From: Polyangium sp. y55x31
Lineage (GTDB): Bacteria; Myxococcota_A; Polyangia; Polyangiales; Polyangiaceae
DNA length: 64,000 bases
Reading direction: 5' to 3'
NCBI RefSeq assembly: GCF_029946505.1
Contig: NZ_JARZHG010000011.1
Location: forward strand, 62,001 to 126,000
Part shown: positions 1 to 9,474 of the stretch, piece by piece
Numbering within the stretch: position 1 is the stretch's first letter
Layout of the letters: each line of letters opens with the position of its first letter
Notes under the pieces: generated by a model
Seen by the model: the letters and a program-made list of their open reading frames with translations, nothing else
Database searches by the model: none
Told to the model about the DNA's origin: nothing
Program-made: the position numbers and the translations under genes

Positions 1-989
1 TACACCTTGGAGAGCGTCTTCCACGCCCGCGCCCGCGCCTTTTCCGCGCCCCGCGCGAGGATCTGCTCGAGGCCCGCCTTGTCCGCCATGACCTCTTCGT
101 ACCGCTTCTGGAACGGCTCCAGCGTCGCCACCACCACGTCCGCGACCTCGGACTTCAGATCGCCGTACCCCTTCCCCGCGAAATGCGCCTCCACCGCCTC
201 CATCGACTGGTTCGTCAGCGCCGCGTGAATGGTCAGGAGGTTCGACACCCCCGGCTTGTTCTCGACGTCGTAGCGGATCTCCGTCTCCGAGTCCGTCACC
301 GCGCGCTTGAACTTCCGGCGGATCACGTCCGGCGTATCGAGCACCGCGATGTAGTTGTCCGGGTTCGGGTCGCTCTTCGACATCTTCTTCGTCGGATCCT
401 GCAGGCTCATGATCCGCGCGCCCATCTTGGGCACGAAGATGTCCGGGGTCACGAAGGTCTCCGAGTACCGCTGGTTGAAGCGCTGCGCCACGTCCCGCGC
501 GAGCTCGAGGTGCTGCTTCTGGTCGGCCCCGACCGGCACCAGGTTCGCCTGGTAGATCAGGATGTCCGCCGCCATCAAGACCGGGTACGTGAACAGACCC
601 GCATTGATGTTCTCTTCGTGCCGCGCCGACTTGTCCTTGAATTGCGTCATGCGCGACAGCTCGCCCATGTACGTCATCGTCCCGAGCACCCACGCGAGCT
701 CGGCGTGCTGCGGCACGTGGGATTGGATCACGATCGTCGACGCCTCCGGATCGATCCCGCAGGCAATGTACTGCGCCGCGAACGACAGGCACCGGTTCCG
801 CAGCTCCGCGGGCACCTGCGTCACGGTCAGCGCGTGCAGATCCACGACCAGGAAGACGCAGTCGTACTGGTGCTGCAGCTCGACCCAGTTCTTCAGCGCG
901 CCCACGTAGTTGCCGAGCGCGAGCTGTCCGCTCGGCTGGATTCCCGACAGGATGACTGGCTTCTTCTGCTGCTGGGTCGACTCGCTCAC
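1..989 (-). CDS. trpS: Tryptophanyl-tRNA synthetase (3' end outside window)
   Basis: Class Ic aminoacyl-tRNA synthetase that charges tRNA-Trp with tryptophan in the cytosol. The start is GTG at 989 (reading V-S-E-S-T-Q-Q-Q), followed by the family N-terminus I-Q-P-S-G-Q with the HIGH-equivalent A-L-G-N-Y-V-G-A. The KMSKS loop reads K-K-M-S-K-S-D-P-N near two-thirds of the protein. About 329 codons are visible against a usual length near 335, so only a few C-terminal residues and the stop lie before the window. It is divergent from the TPM-domain gene, with a 94-bp gap that must hold both promoters. The assignment is secure. Confidence 0.96.
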   Translation of the reverse strand, partial: MSESTQQQKKPVILSGIQPSGQLALGNYVGALKNWVELQHQYDCVFLVVDLHALTVTQVPAELRNRCLSFAAQYIACGIDPEASTIVIQSHVPQHAELAWVLGTMTYMGELSRMTQFKDKSARHEENINAGLFTYPVLMAADILIYQANLVPVGADQKQHLELARDVAQRFNQRYSETFVTPDIFVPKMGARIMSLQDPTKKMSKSDPNPDNYIAVLDTPDVIRRKFKRAVTDSETEIRYDVENKPGVSNLLTIHAALTNQSMEAVEAHFAGKGYGDLKSEVADVVVATLEPFQKRYEEVMADKAGLEQILARGAEKARARAWKTLSKV

Positions 990-1083
990 GCGTGCCCTCT
1001 ATCGCCGGACGCCCTCCGCGTCAACCCCTCGCATTCGTTCTTGCTACCGGGCAAAGGCACCTCTACCTTGCGGGCGGACGACG

Positions 1084-1710
1084 ATGAACGCTCGGGATTT
1101 GCTCGATTCCAAGGCCAAGGACGAGGTCTCGCGGGTCATTCGGGAGCTCGAAGCGAAGACCTCCGCCGAGGTCGTCGTCGCCGTCCGCGCTGTCTCCGGC
1201 CACTACCGCCATACCGATTGGCTGGTCGGCTTCGTGCTCTCGCTCGTGGCGCTTTGCGTGTTCCTCTTTCATCCCGCGCCCTTCGACGAGGACCTCCTGC
1301 CTTTCGAGATCGTCCTCGTTTTCGCCCTCGGCGGATTCGTCTCGACGAATGTCCCGCCCCTCCGGCGCGCCCTCACGTCGCGGCGCCTGATGGCCGAGAA
1401 CGTCCGCCGCGCCGCCTGCGCAACCTTCGTCGAGCGCGGCATCTCCCGCACCCGCGGGCGCACGGGCCTCCTGATCTACGTCTCCACCTTCGAGGAGCGG
1501 GTCGAGCTCGTCGGCGACATCGGCCTCGAATTCGACGCGCTCGGCGATGACTTCGCGGCGGCGCGGCGGCGCATCGAGGCATCGATCGAGAATGCGAGCG
1601 GGCTCCCCGCCTTCCTCGCCGCGCTCGGAGATCTCGGCGCCGCGCTCGGACGAACGCTCCCGCGCGCCGAAGACGACGAAAACGAGCTCGCGGACGAGGT
1701 GAGCACATGA
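1084..1710 (+). CDS. TPM-domain membrane protein
   Basis: A 208-residue protein. Residues about 10-35 begin like a TPM (TLP18.3/Psb32/MOLO-1) fold, with E-A-K-T-S-A-E-V-V-V-A-V. Two hydrophobic segments follow at about 44-60 and 76-93 and look like a membrane hairpin. The C-terminal part (G-L-L-I-Y-V-S, then V-E-L-V-G-D-I-G-L) is the usual second half of TPM domains, so the membrane hairpin appears to sit within the domain. The ATG at 1084 is preferred because the domain begins right after it and upstream codons in this frame overlap trpS. The stop overlaps the next start by four bases (ATGA), so the pair is translationally coupled. TPM proteins are linked to membrane protein quality control; the exact role is not known. 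Confidence 0.75.
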   Translation: MNARDLLDSKAKDEVSRVIRELEAKTSAEVVVAVRAVSGHYRHTDWLVGFVLSLVALCVFLFHPAPFDEDLLPFEIVLVFALGGFVSTNVPPLRRALTSRRLMAENVRRAACATFVERGISRTRGRTGLLIYVSTFEERVELVGDIGLEFDALGDDFAAARRRIEASIENASGLPAFLAALGDLGAALGRTLPRAEDDENELADEVST

Positions 1711-3362
1711 AGCGGAAGAAGCATTTCGCGGCGCTCGCCCTCGCGGCCGGAGTCGGCCTCGCCGCGCCTTTCTTCGGAGGCGACGCGGCCGCGCGCCCGG
1801 GCGGCGGTCAAACCTTCAGCGGCCGAAGCAGCTCGTCGTCCTCGTCGTCCTCCTCCTCCTCGAACCGCTCGTCATCCCCGTCGCCGTGGAGCGGCTCGTC
1901 GGGGAGCCGTTCGTCCTCGTCCTCGTCCTCATCCTCGTCGCCGTCGTCGTCCTCCGGATCGAGCTCGTACAGCGGCGAATCCGTTGGTTTCTCGGGGCCC
2001 TTCGCGCTCGTCGTGCTCGTCATGGGGGCCATTTTTTTCGTCGCGAGCACCATCCTCCAGAAGCAACGCGAGCTCGAGCGCGGCTGGGAATCGAGCCTGC
2101 CGGATCCCCACGAGGAGCGCATGCAGGCCGCCCGGCGGCGCGAGCGCGAGCGCAAGCAAGCGCAAGCGCAGGCGCGCCGCCGGAACAACCATTCCTCCAT
2201 CGAGTCCGCGCTCCGCGCCCTCGGGAGCAAGGACACGAATTTCTCGCGCGTCCTTTTCGAGGATTTCCTCTACGCGCTTTATGCTGAGGTCCAAGCCGCG
2301 CGTGGCAAGGGCACGCTCGACGCCCTCGGCAGCTACCTCGCCGAAGGCGCAATCGCCGCATATTCACCCTACCCTGCAGCCGAGGTCCGCGACGTCGTCA
2401 TCGGCGCCATGCGATTCGAGGCAGTCGTCGCGCAGAGCAAGCCCGTCCGCCGCATCGAGCTCGTGGTCGGCTTCGAGGTGAACTACACGGAAGTCTCGGC
2501 CGAAGGCGAAGAGCAAAGCTTCTGGGTCTCCGAGAAATGGCGCCTCGTCCGGGACCCCGACGTAAAATCGCGTCCCCCCGAGAAAACGCGCCTCTTCGGC
2601 TGTCCGAACTGCGGCGCACCGCAAGACAAGTCCATCGGCTCGAAATGCCCCTACTGCGGCGCCGTCGCCTCCACGGGCGAGCTCGACTGGACCGTCTTCT
2701 CCATCGACATCGAGGCCCGCGAACCCCGCGGCCCCATGCTCACGGGCACGACCGAGGAGGTCGGCACAGACCTGCCGACCATCGTCGCGCCCGACACGAA
2801 ATCAAAATGGTCCGCGCTGACGGAGAAGGACCCCGATCTCCGCTGGTCATCCTGGAAGGCACGCGTAGAAGCCATCTTCCAGGCCTTTCACGAGGGCTGG
2901 TCGAGCCAGAACCTCGCCCTCGTCCGCCCGTACCTCTCGGACCACCTCTTCCAATCCCAGCACTACTGGATCGACACCTACCGCAAGCAGAAGCTCCGCA
3001 ACATCACGGAAGACGCACGCATCATCTCAATCGACCTCGCCCGCGTCCTCTCCGACGCCCATTACGACGCCGTCACCGTGCGCATCTTCGCCTCATGCCG
3101 CGATTACACCGTCGATGGAGACGGCAAAGTCGTCGCCGGCAGCGAGACGAAGGAGCGCGCCTACAGCGAATACTGGACACTCATCCGCGGCGCCGAACGA
3201 CGCGGCACCCCGCGCGTCGATCCCGTCTGCCCGAACTGCGGCGCCCCAAACGCCAAAATCAACATGAGCGGCGCATGCAGCCATTGCAAAGCCCACATCA
3301 CGGCCGGCGAATTCGACTGGGTGCTCTCGCGAATCGAGCAGGACGAAGTCTACAGGGGGTAA
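1707..3362 (+). CDS. Tim44-like protein with two zinc ribbons
   Basis: 551 residues. An N-terminal signal or anchor segment (residues 7-25) is followed by a Ser-rich low-complexity stretch (about 40-85), one transmembrane helix (about 98-115) and a basic coiled region (about 130-160). Two repeats of a Tim44/calponin-like mixed fold follow, about 170-295 and 385-510. Each ends in a four-cysteine ribbon, C-P-N-C-G-A-P near 299 and again near 510, with partner C-P-Y-C-G and C-S-H-C. The internal duplication (domain plus ribbon, twice) is clear. Coupling to the TPM gene suggests a membrane-associated assembly. The function is not established, and Tim44 similarity in bacteria does not mean mitochondrial-type import. 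Confidence 0.72.
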   Translation: MKRKKHFAALALAAGVGLAAPFFGGDAAARPGGGQTFSGRSSSSSSSSSSSSNRSSSPSPWSGSSGSRSSSSSSSSSSPSSSSGSSSYSGESVGFSGPFALVVLVMGAIFFVASTILQKQRELERGWESSLPDPHEERMQAARRRERERKQAQAQARRRNNHSSIESALRALGSKDTNFSRVLFEDFLYALYAEVQAARGKGTLDALGSYLAEGAIAAYSPYPAAEVRDVVIGAMRFEAVVAQSKPVRRIELVVGFEVNYTEVSAEGEEQSFWVSEKWRLVRDPDVKSRPPEKTRLFGCPNCGAPQDKSIGSKCPYCGAVASTGELDWTVFSIDIEAREPRGPMLTGTTEEVGTDLPTIVAPDTKSKWSALTEKDPDLRWSSWKARVEAIFQAFHEGWSSQNLALVRPYLSDHLFQSQHYWIDTYRKQKLRNITEDARIISIDLARVLSDAHYDAVTVRIFASCRDYTVDGDGKVVAGSETKERAYSEYWTLIRGAERRGTPRVDPVCPNCGAPNAKINMSGACSHCKAHITAGEFDWVLSRIEQDEVYRG

Positions 3363-3384
3363 TGCTTTTGTTGGAGCGTGGGCG

Positions 3385-3700
3385 CCGGGGCGCTGCCCCG
3401 GACCCCGCGGGGGCTGTTCGCCCCTCGACCCGAACCAGCGCAAGCGCTGGACTCGGGGGGTAAAAACTGCGCTACGCGCAGTTTTTACCACAGGCCGATG
3501 GCAAGACCTTGGAGGTGCGTTTCGCGCTGGCGACGGGGACGTTGCCGGTTGAACCGTCAGCGCTGCTGTCTTGGCTGGCAGGAGACTGGCCCGTTCGATG
3601 AACTGCGCATTGCGCAGTTCATCGACCCCGGGTCCAGCGCTTGCGCTGGTCCGGGTGCAGGGGCGGACAGCCCCTGCTGGGGCCTGGGGCAAAGCCCCAG
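3385..3700. repeat. Compound hairpin element A (convergent gap)
   Basis: This fills the 358-bp gap between the Tim44-like stop and the FG-GAP lipoprotein stop. Consecutive perfect inverted repeats are visible. Left arm: CCGGGGC/GCCCCGG (3385-3401), GGGGC/GCCCC around 3410-3424, CCAGCGC/GCGCTGG (3435-3450), and a 13-bp stem GTAAAAACTGCGC with loop TAC (3460-3488). Right arm: a 12-bp stem GATGAACTGCGC with loop ATT (3597-3623), CCAGCGC/GCGCTGG loop TT (3634-3649), GCAGGGGC/GCCCCTGC loop GGACA (3657-3677), and CTGGGGC/GCCCCAG loop AAA (3684-3700). The right arm is an inverted, diverged copy of the left. No protein is likely here. Confidence 0.85.
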
Positions 3701-3720
3701 CACAACGCTTCACGCGAAGA

Positions 3721-6700
3721 TCAATTGATCCCGCAAACCACCTTGCCGTTTGCCTCGTCCTTGTTGTTTCCGTCGTTGCACTCTTGCACCGTGTTTTGCG
3801 GATCGACCACGGCGTAGATGAGCACGAGCAGGTTGGGCGGGAAGTTCGACATCTTCGACGTCAGCATCACGCTTTGCCCGGGATCCAGCGGGCCCGGGAT
3901 CGTCTCCTCGTGGATGGGCGTGCCGCCCTGGTTGGGATCACCCGCGTAGAATCGCACGAGGATGTTGCTCGCAGGCGCCGAACCGTCGTTGTACACCGTC
4001 GCCGACACCGTCGGCGTTGGGCATCCGACTTCCGTGGCTGCGCCCACGTCGATGCGCAGATCTGGCTGCACTTCGCCCGGCGCTACCATTGCTTCGAGCG
4101 TGTTGTTGTCCTCGATGCATTCGCGCTCCTGGTTTGCGTCGTCCACGACCACGCGCACCTTCTCCGGCAGCGTCCCCGGCGAGTTGTTCGTCGCGTCGTA
4201 GCTCACCGTCACCAGGATGGATTGCCCCGGCTCCAGGCTCGTCCCGAGCACGGCCGTCAGCGGCGTCTGCGCGGCGTCTGCGTATAGCGGCTCGCTCGGC
4301 ATTCCGTTCATCCACTCGCCGTAGAATGCGACGACCACGCCCGGGCCCACGCGCACGTCGCCGTCGTTGCGGATCTCGACCGTGATGTCGAGCTTCTTCG
4401 AGAGCTGCCCGCAGGCCGCGTCTGGCGACGACATTTGAATGCCTGGCACCCGGAGATCCGGCGCGACGCCGAACGAGCGCGGGTTCGAGCGGTACGTGTT
4501 GTATTCGCGGCCATTGTAGAGCTTCCAGCTCTCCGGCTCGAGCGCCGGGATTGCGCCGCTCTCGAGCACGTTCGTCACGTGGTAGGCGTGCTGGTTCCAG
4601 ATGCGCCGCGCCGGCACCCAGGTGTCGCTCGTGTCGCCCCAGACTGCGATGCCGTTTGGATAGTTGTAGCCCACCGAGCACGAGCTCGAATCGTTGTTCG
4701 AGCAGAACACGATCTCCGCGTTGCCGTCGTTGTCGACGTCGGCGATGACCGGGTTTTCCGTGCGCGTGCGGCTCGGCGAGTGCTCCTTGAAGAGCACCTC
4801 CGACGTCGCGCCGTCGTAGATGCGGAACCAGCACTCGTCGTTGTAGATGACCTCGGCCGCGCCGTCGCCGTTGAAGTCGAAGACGCTGGAGGCCGTCACG
4901 CGGCTCGAGTCGTCCTCCGTGATGCGCTGCCAGCCGTTGTGCAGGCACACGCACGAGCCCTTCGCCGTGTTGCAGACTGCGCCCGCGCTGCATTCGGCGT
5001 CCGTCGTGCAGGCTGCGCCGGGCGTGCGGGCGGGATTCGGGTTCGCGGCGGCGTCGCTGATTCCCGTGGGCCACGCCGGGCAGCTCGCGGCCGTCGCTTG
5101 CAGGTCGATCATCATGTACCGCGTGCCGAATGCGGTGCCGATCTCGGGGAACCCGTCTCCGTCGAAATCGTCGACGTTCGGCGCGCCGCCGTTGTCGCCT
5201 GCGTTCAGGTTCGTGAATCGGCGTTGCGTCCCGGTCTCGCCATTGTAGATCGCGAGGTAGCCGCGCGAGATCAGGATGACCTCGGGCTTGCCGTCGGGCG
5301 TGTTGCCCGGGCCCGGCGCGGCGTCCTCGTCTGCGCCGAGGATGTCGGCGACGGCGCAGAAGCCCTCGCGTTGCGTGTTCGGCACCTTCGCGGCTCCATT
5401 GACCGCCTGCGCGTCCCAGACGACTTCGAGCTGGCCGAGGCAGAATGCGCTCATGTCGCCCGCCGCGCAATCGGCGCGCTTCGTCACGCCTGCCGGCGGC
5501 GTGGGGAATTTGTAGACCGTGCTGCCCGCCACGATCTCCTGCTTGTTGTCTCCGACGAGGTTCGCCACGCAGGAAATCGCGCCCTGCCCGTTGTTGCCGT
5601 TGACCGTGAGCGTGCCGGCGAACCGGTCGACGAACACGAGCTTGTTCGTCACCGGATCCTTGCCGACCGTGAAGACGAACCGGCCGACGACGATCTCGGC
5701 GAACCCCTTGCCGTCCACGTTCGCCAGCGTGATCGCGGGGACGTTGTAGCCCGCCGAGGGCAATTGATTGACGGCCGTCTGCGCGATGATGTCGCCCTTG
5801 TTGTCGAGGATCGCGACCCCGCCGGTCGACACGCCCGCCACGACCTCCGTCGGCATGACGATTTCGGGCACGCCGTCGCCGTCGAGATCACCCGCTGCGA
5901 GCGAGCCCGTCGAGTTCGCGATGCCTTGCGTGTTCGTCCACGCCTTGTTCAGCGGATCGCCCTCGTGCCAGACGTTCGTCCCGGCGTTGGCGAAATAATC
6001 TTTGCCCTTGTTCGGGCCGCCGCCGTGGATCGCGCGGACCACGCCGTCCTCGTCGGCCGCGGTCCCGTGGTACGTGGTGAACACGATCTCCGGGAAATCG
6101 AGCTCGTTGATGAGGCCGTCGCCGTTGTCGTCGTCGAGGTTCACGACGAGCGGCGTCATGCTCACCTGCGCCGAGCCGGCGAAGGGCGCATTGACGGCCA
6201 CGTTGTTCGGCGCGACGCCGGTCCCGCCCCACTGGATCTCCTTCTTCGGCAGGACCTGCGAGAATGGCACGGGCGGCAGCGTGCAGGTCGCGGGTTTGCC
6301 CGTGCCCACGCATTGACCGACCTCGCAGGCCGTGTCCGCCGGGCAATCCCAGTCGTCCTCGCAGGGGCACGACGCGTCGCCCATGCCGGCGTCCGTGCAC
6401 ATGCTCATGTAATAGGACGTGCTGCCGCAGGTGAACTGCGCGGTCGTCCCGCTGCCGTTCGCCTGGCAGGCATAAAGCTCGTTCCCCATGCACGTCGTGG
6501 TGCCGGGGACGCAGGCGTCGTCGACGCAGATCGTGCCATTGCAATACTGGCTCGCCGGGCACTCGACGTCCTGCGTGCAGGAGATGTCCTTGCAGATCGC
6601 GCCGCCGCCGGGCGTGACCTCGCAGATCTCGGTCGGCAGGCAGTTCAGCATGCCGCAGTCGTTGTTCACGCAGCCGGGCATTCCATCCGGCAGCACCTCG

Positions 6701-6972
6701 CAGTGCTGATCCGGATTGCATTGGATGCCGACGCACAGATCCACGCCGCCGCCTTGGCCGCCCTGGCCGCCGGCGCCGCCGGAGCCGGCGAGGATGATTC
6801 CGCCGTCGCCGCCTTCACCGCTCGAGCCGCCGAGGCCGCCGGCGCCGCCTTGGCCGCCGCTGCCGGAGGGTGTCCCCGAAGTGGTTTGCTGCTGGGCCTC
6901 GCCGCCGCATGCGGCGGACAGCAAGGCGAGCAGCGGGAGTGCTGTCAGGAGAGAGGAGCTCGATCGTCGCAT
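3721..6972 (-). CDS. FG-GAP/VCBS-repeat, CARDB-domain lipoprotein
   Basis: 1,083 residues. The signal peptide has lipobox L-S-A-A-C (Cys about 22), followed by a Gly/Ser-rich linker (about 30-75). A Cys-rich block (about 78-235) has knottin-like spacing of paired cysteines. A beta-propeller-type region (about 245-830) then carries at least four calcium-binding-like motifs, such as D-L-D-G-D-G-V-P-E-I, D-F-D-G-D-G-F-P-E-I, D-F-N-G-D-G-A-A-E-V and D-V-D-N-D-G-N-A-E-I. The C-terminus has two CARDB-like Ig domains (about 850-960 and 970-1075). It is probably a surface or outer-membrane adhesive or binding protein. The substrate is unknown. Its 3' end abuts hairpin element A. Confidence 0.85.
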   Translation of the reverse strand: MRRSSSSLLTALPLLALLSAACGGEAQQQTTSGTPSGSGGQGGAGGLGGSSGEGGDGGIILAGSGGAGGQGGQGGGVDLCVGIQCNPDQHCEVLPDGMPGCVNNDCGMLNCLPTEICEVTPGGGAICKDISCTQDVECPASQYCNGTICVDDACVPGTTTCMGNELYACQANGSGTTAQFTCGSTSYYMSMCTDAGMGDASCPCEDDWDCPADTACEVGQCVGTGKPATCTLPPVPFSQVLPKKEIQWGGTGVAPNNVAVNAPFAGSAQVSMTPLVVNLDDDNGDGLINELDFPEIVFTTYHGTAADEDGVVRAIHGGGPNKGKDYFANAGTNVWHEGDPLNKAWTNTQGIANSTGSLAAGDLDGDGVPEIVMPTEVVAGVSTGGVAILDNKGDIIAQTAVNQLPSAGYNVPAITLANVDGKGFAEIVVGRFVFTVGKDPVTNKLVFVDRFAGTLTVNGNNGQGAISCVANLVGDNKQEIVAGSTVYKFPTPPAGVTKRADCAAGDMSAFCLGQLEVVWDAQAVNGAAKVPNTQREGFCAVADILGADEDAAPGPGNTPDGKPEVILISRGYLAIYNGETGTQRRFTNLNAGDNGGAPNVDDFDGDGFPEIGTAFGTRYMMIDLQATAASCPAWPTGISDAAANPNPARTPGAACTTDAECSAGAVCNTAKGSCVCLHNGWQRITEDDSSRVTASSVFDFNGDGAAEVIYNDECWFRIYDGATSEVLFKEHSPSRTRTENPVIADVDNDGNAEIVFCSNNDSSSCSVGYNYPNGIAVWGDTSDTWVPARRIWNQHAYHVTNVLESGAIPALEPESWKLYNGREYNTYRSNPRSFGVAPDLRVPGIQMSSPDAACGQLSKKLDITVEIRNDGDVRVGPGVVVAFYGEWMNGMPSEPLYADAAQTPLTAVLGTSLEPGQSILVTVSYDATNNSPGTLPEKVRVVVDDANQERECIEDNNTLEAMVAPGEVQPDLRIDVGAATEVGCPTPTVSATVYNDGSAPASNILVRFYAGDPNQGGTPIHEETIPGPLDPGQSVMLTSKMSNFPPNLLVLIYAVVDPQNTVQECNDGNNKDEANGKVVCGIN

Positions 6973-7041
6973 GACCGAGCAGGATATCGGAACGACGCGT
7001 CGCCGGAAATCAAGAAAAGGCCGCGTAAGACACGACGCGGC

Positions 7042-9333
7042 TCAAGGGACGGGCACGATGCTCATCCAGTTCAGCATCGTGTATTCGTCCTGCTGCCCGG
7101 CCTCCATCGTGACGTTGCCATCGGTCACTTCGACGACCACCGACCCGACGCGGTAAGGCTCGGCCGGCGTCGTGGCCACGGAGTCGAAGAGCGGCTGCCC
7201 CTCGATGAGGACACGATGCTTTTCGTAGGTGCCATCGTACCAGCCGATGGAGACCGTGACCTCGTACTTGCCCTTCGCGATATCCCAGTTGAACGTGTCG
7301 GTGCGCCCGTAATCGTTGTAGATCACGCTCTTCTGGAGCTCCGAGACGGGGGCGTCCGCGAGGTATTTGTACAGCATGATCCCCGGATCGCCGATGTACG
7401 GCCCGGACCAGCCGTAGCCTTTTTTCGCGTCGTAGGCCTCCCAGCCGATCTTGAGCCATTCGTGGCCGTCCACCACGAGCGGATTCGCGGCAGGCTGTCC
7501 GTTCGGGTCCTGGAAGTTGATGTAATAGGCGGCGCGCGGATGGGCGCCTTCCGGGGTAGAGTCGAGCGTCGGGCAGCCGTCGACCTTGCCTTCGAGGTAA
7601 AGCCCGAGCTCGTCGCGCAGGTGCGCGAGCGCGGAGGCGTCGCGCGTGAAGGAGGTCGGCGACGAGACCGCGCTCGCGGCCGAGAGGTCGCAACCCGCGG
7701 CTTGATCCGGCGTGGCGGGCATCGTGCCGCCGGCCGCACGGAGCAGGTATTCGAAATCCTCGGCGCCCTCGCGCAGAAGCTCCCAGCGAATGCTAGTCAC
7801 GAGCGCGCCGTCTTCCGGCGGATACAGGAGAAACCCGTCGCCGTTCTGGTTCGTGCCCTGCGGCCGCGGATCCTGGTACGGATCACTCCCCCAGCCCGTG
7901 ACGGAGTAATAAGCGAACCCGCGGATCCGATACTTCCAGGCGGCCCAGTGGGCGATACGCGTCTCGATGCCGGGGTGATCGATCGTGATGGGGTTGAAGT
8001 GCGGCGGGAGGTCGCCGTAGAGGAAATACCACCACACGGTCTCGCCGAGCGCCTGGCGCGCCTTCGCGTAGTCGGGATCGAAATGCGAGAGGTCGGCCCA
8101 CCAGAGGTCGTAATGGCCGGACCCGATCGAGGCATGCTCGGCGATCTCGGGCTTCGGCTCCTCGCTGATGGCGATCCGCAGGTGCGGCGCGGCTTCCTTG
8201 GCGAGGTTCGCGAGGAACGCGGCGACGTCGTAATCCTCCGGCCCCTGCGGCTCGTTCTGCACGTAGTAATAGCCCTTGTCCTGCCAGCCCTTGGCCACGA
8301 GGTAGGCGTCGATCGCGGCGAGCAGCTTCTGCCACTCGGCGTTGTACTCGGGCGTCCCGAAATGGTCCGCGCCGCGCTCCTTGCCGCAGAACGTCTGCGG
8401 CCGCGGCGTGGAGTTGTCGACGAACTGCATGATCTGGAACGACGGAAACCCGATCCCGTTCCACCCGTCGCCGTCGATGTACGCGGGGCCGAGCTGGGAG
8501 AAGTCGTAGGCATTGTTCTCCTCCACGAACGATCCCGTCGCGCAATCGTAGTTGATGCCCCCGTTGTAATTGAGCCCGGCCGGCCAGGCGACGCCGGTCG
8601 GTACGAGGCGGTGCTCGTAGAAGAAGTCTTTCAGCTCGCGGACCTTCTCCAGGCTCTCGCCGCCGCCGAGGGCCTCGAAGCTCGTATTCCAGTTGCCATC
8701 GAAGCCGAGCTTCTCCGGAAGCTCGAAATCGTAGACGTGGAGCGTGACAGGGATGTCCTGCGCGGCGCCGGCGGTCGTGACCGTGAGCGTCGCGGTGTAA
8801 TCGCCGGCCGCGGCCCCGGGCGGGACCCGGACGGTGATCCAGAACGGCTGATTTTCACCCGCGGAGAGGTCGTGCGAGGCGCCGAAGGTCGTCGGGTGGA
8901 GCGGATCCGGGACGAACGGGCTCACGATCGACGAGGGATCCGAGGGCTCCGTGATGTGGACGTACCCGACGCGGTGAATGCGGACGTCGTCGAGCGTGCC
9001 CGGTCCGGTGAAGGGCGTGAGCGTGATCGAGGCTTTCCCGGCGGCGTCGGGGCGGACGATGATCTGAAACGGCTCGAGCTCGTTCTTGGCCGCGGAGATG
9101 CGGATGCCGTCGCCGGTGCGGGAGGGCGGCGTGGCCTCGCGGAGGATCTTGTCCATGGGCGTCGCGGTCCAGAGCGTCGCGCCCGCGGGCGAGGGCAGGA
9201 CGAAGGAGCGATCGCCCGACGGTGTGCAATCGGTGCAAGGCGGAAGCGGCGGCTTTCCATTGCCCGGCGGGCCGTCGGGGGAGCCGCAGGCGAGAAGCGA
9301 GAGCGCGAACCAGGCGAAGCGAAGGCGGGGCAT
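7042..9333 (-). CDS. DUF4091-type glycoside-hydrolase-like lipoprotein
   Basis: 763 residues starting at ATG 9333, which immediately precedes a lipoprotein signal peptide (lipobox L-L-A-C, Cys about 16). The frame stays open upstream only as an antisense shadow of the peptidase gene. Residues about 45-225 form beta-sandwich domains. The central part (about 230-590) is rich in Trp/Tyr and resembles a TIM barrel of the DUF4091/GH123-like group, with V-Q-N-E-P-Q-G-P as a possible acidic active-site segment. The last 170 residues look like a malectin-type carbohydrate-binding module (Y-I-N-F-Q-D, then G-Y-G-W-S-G and W-D-I-A-K-G-K-Y-E-V). It likely acts on an extracellular glycan; specificity cannot be read from the sequence. 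Confidence 0.75.
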   Translation of the reverse strand: MPRLRFAWFALSLLACGSPDGPPGNGKPPLPPCTDCTPSGDRSFVLPSPAGATLWTATPMDKILREATPPSRTGDGIRISAAKNELEPFQIIVRPDAAGKASITLTPFTGPGTLDDVRIHRVGYVHITEPSDPSSIVSPFVPDPLHPTTFGASHDLSAGENQPFWITVRVPPGAAAGDYTATLTVTTAGAAQDIPVTLHVYDFELPEKLGFDGNWNTSFEALGGGESLEKVRELKDFFYEHRLVPTGVAWPAGLNYNGGINYDCATGSFVEENNAYDFSQLGPAYIDGDGWNGIGFPSFQIMQFVDNSTPRPQTFCGKERGADHFGTPEYNAEWQKLLAAIDAYLVAKGWQDKGYYYVQNEPQGPEDYDVAAFLANLAKEAAPHLRIAISEEPKPEIAEHASIGSGHYDLWWADLSHFDPDYAKARQALGETVWWYFLYGDLPPHFNPITIDHPGIETRIAHWAAWKYRIRGFAYYSVTGWGSDPYQDPRPQGTNQNGDGFLLYPPEDGALVTSIRWELLREGAEDFEYLLRAAGGTMPATPDQAAGCDLSAASAVSSPTSFTRDASALAHLRDELGLYLEGKVDGCPTLDSTPEGAHPRAAYYINFQDPNGQPAANPLVVDGHEWLKIGWEAYDAKKGYGWSGPYIGDPGIMLYKYLADAPVSELQKSVIYNDYGRTDTFNWDIAKGKYEVTVSIGWYDGTYEKHRVLIEGQPLFDSVATTPAEPYRVGSVVVEVTDGNVTMEAGQQDEYTMLNWMSIVPVP

Positions 9334-9474
9334 CGGGACCTCCACCCCCGATGGTACGGCGGATCCGCGGGAAAACGCGAGGGATCGACGCTCGCCCACC
9401 CGAGCGCGTTCCGCCCCCCGCCGGTCTCTGCTATCACCTGCCCGCTCGCCCCGCCCAGTCCCCTCCAGAGCGTC

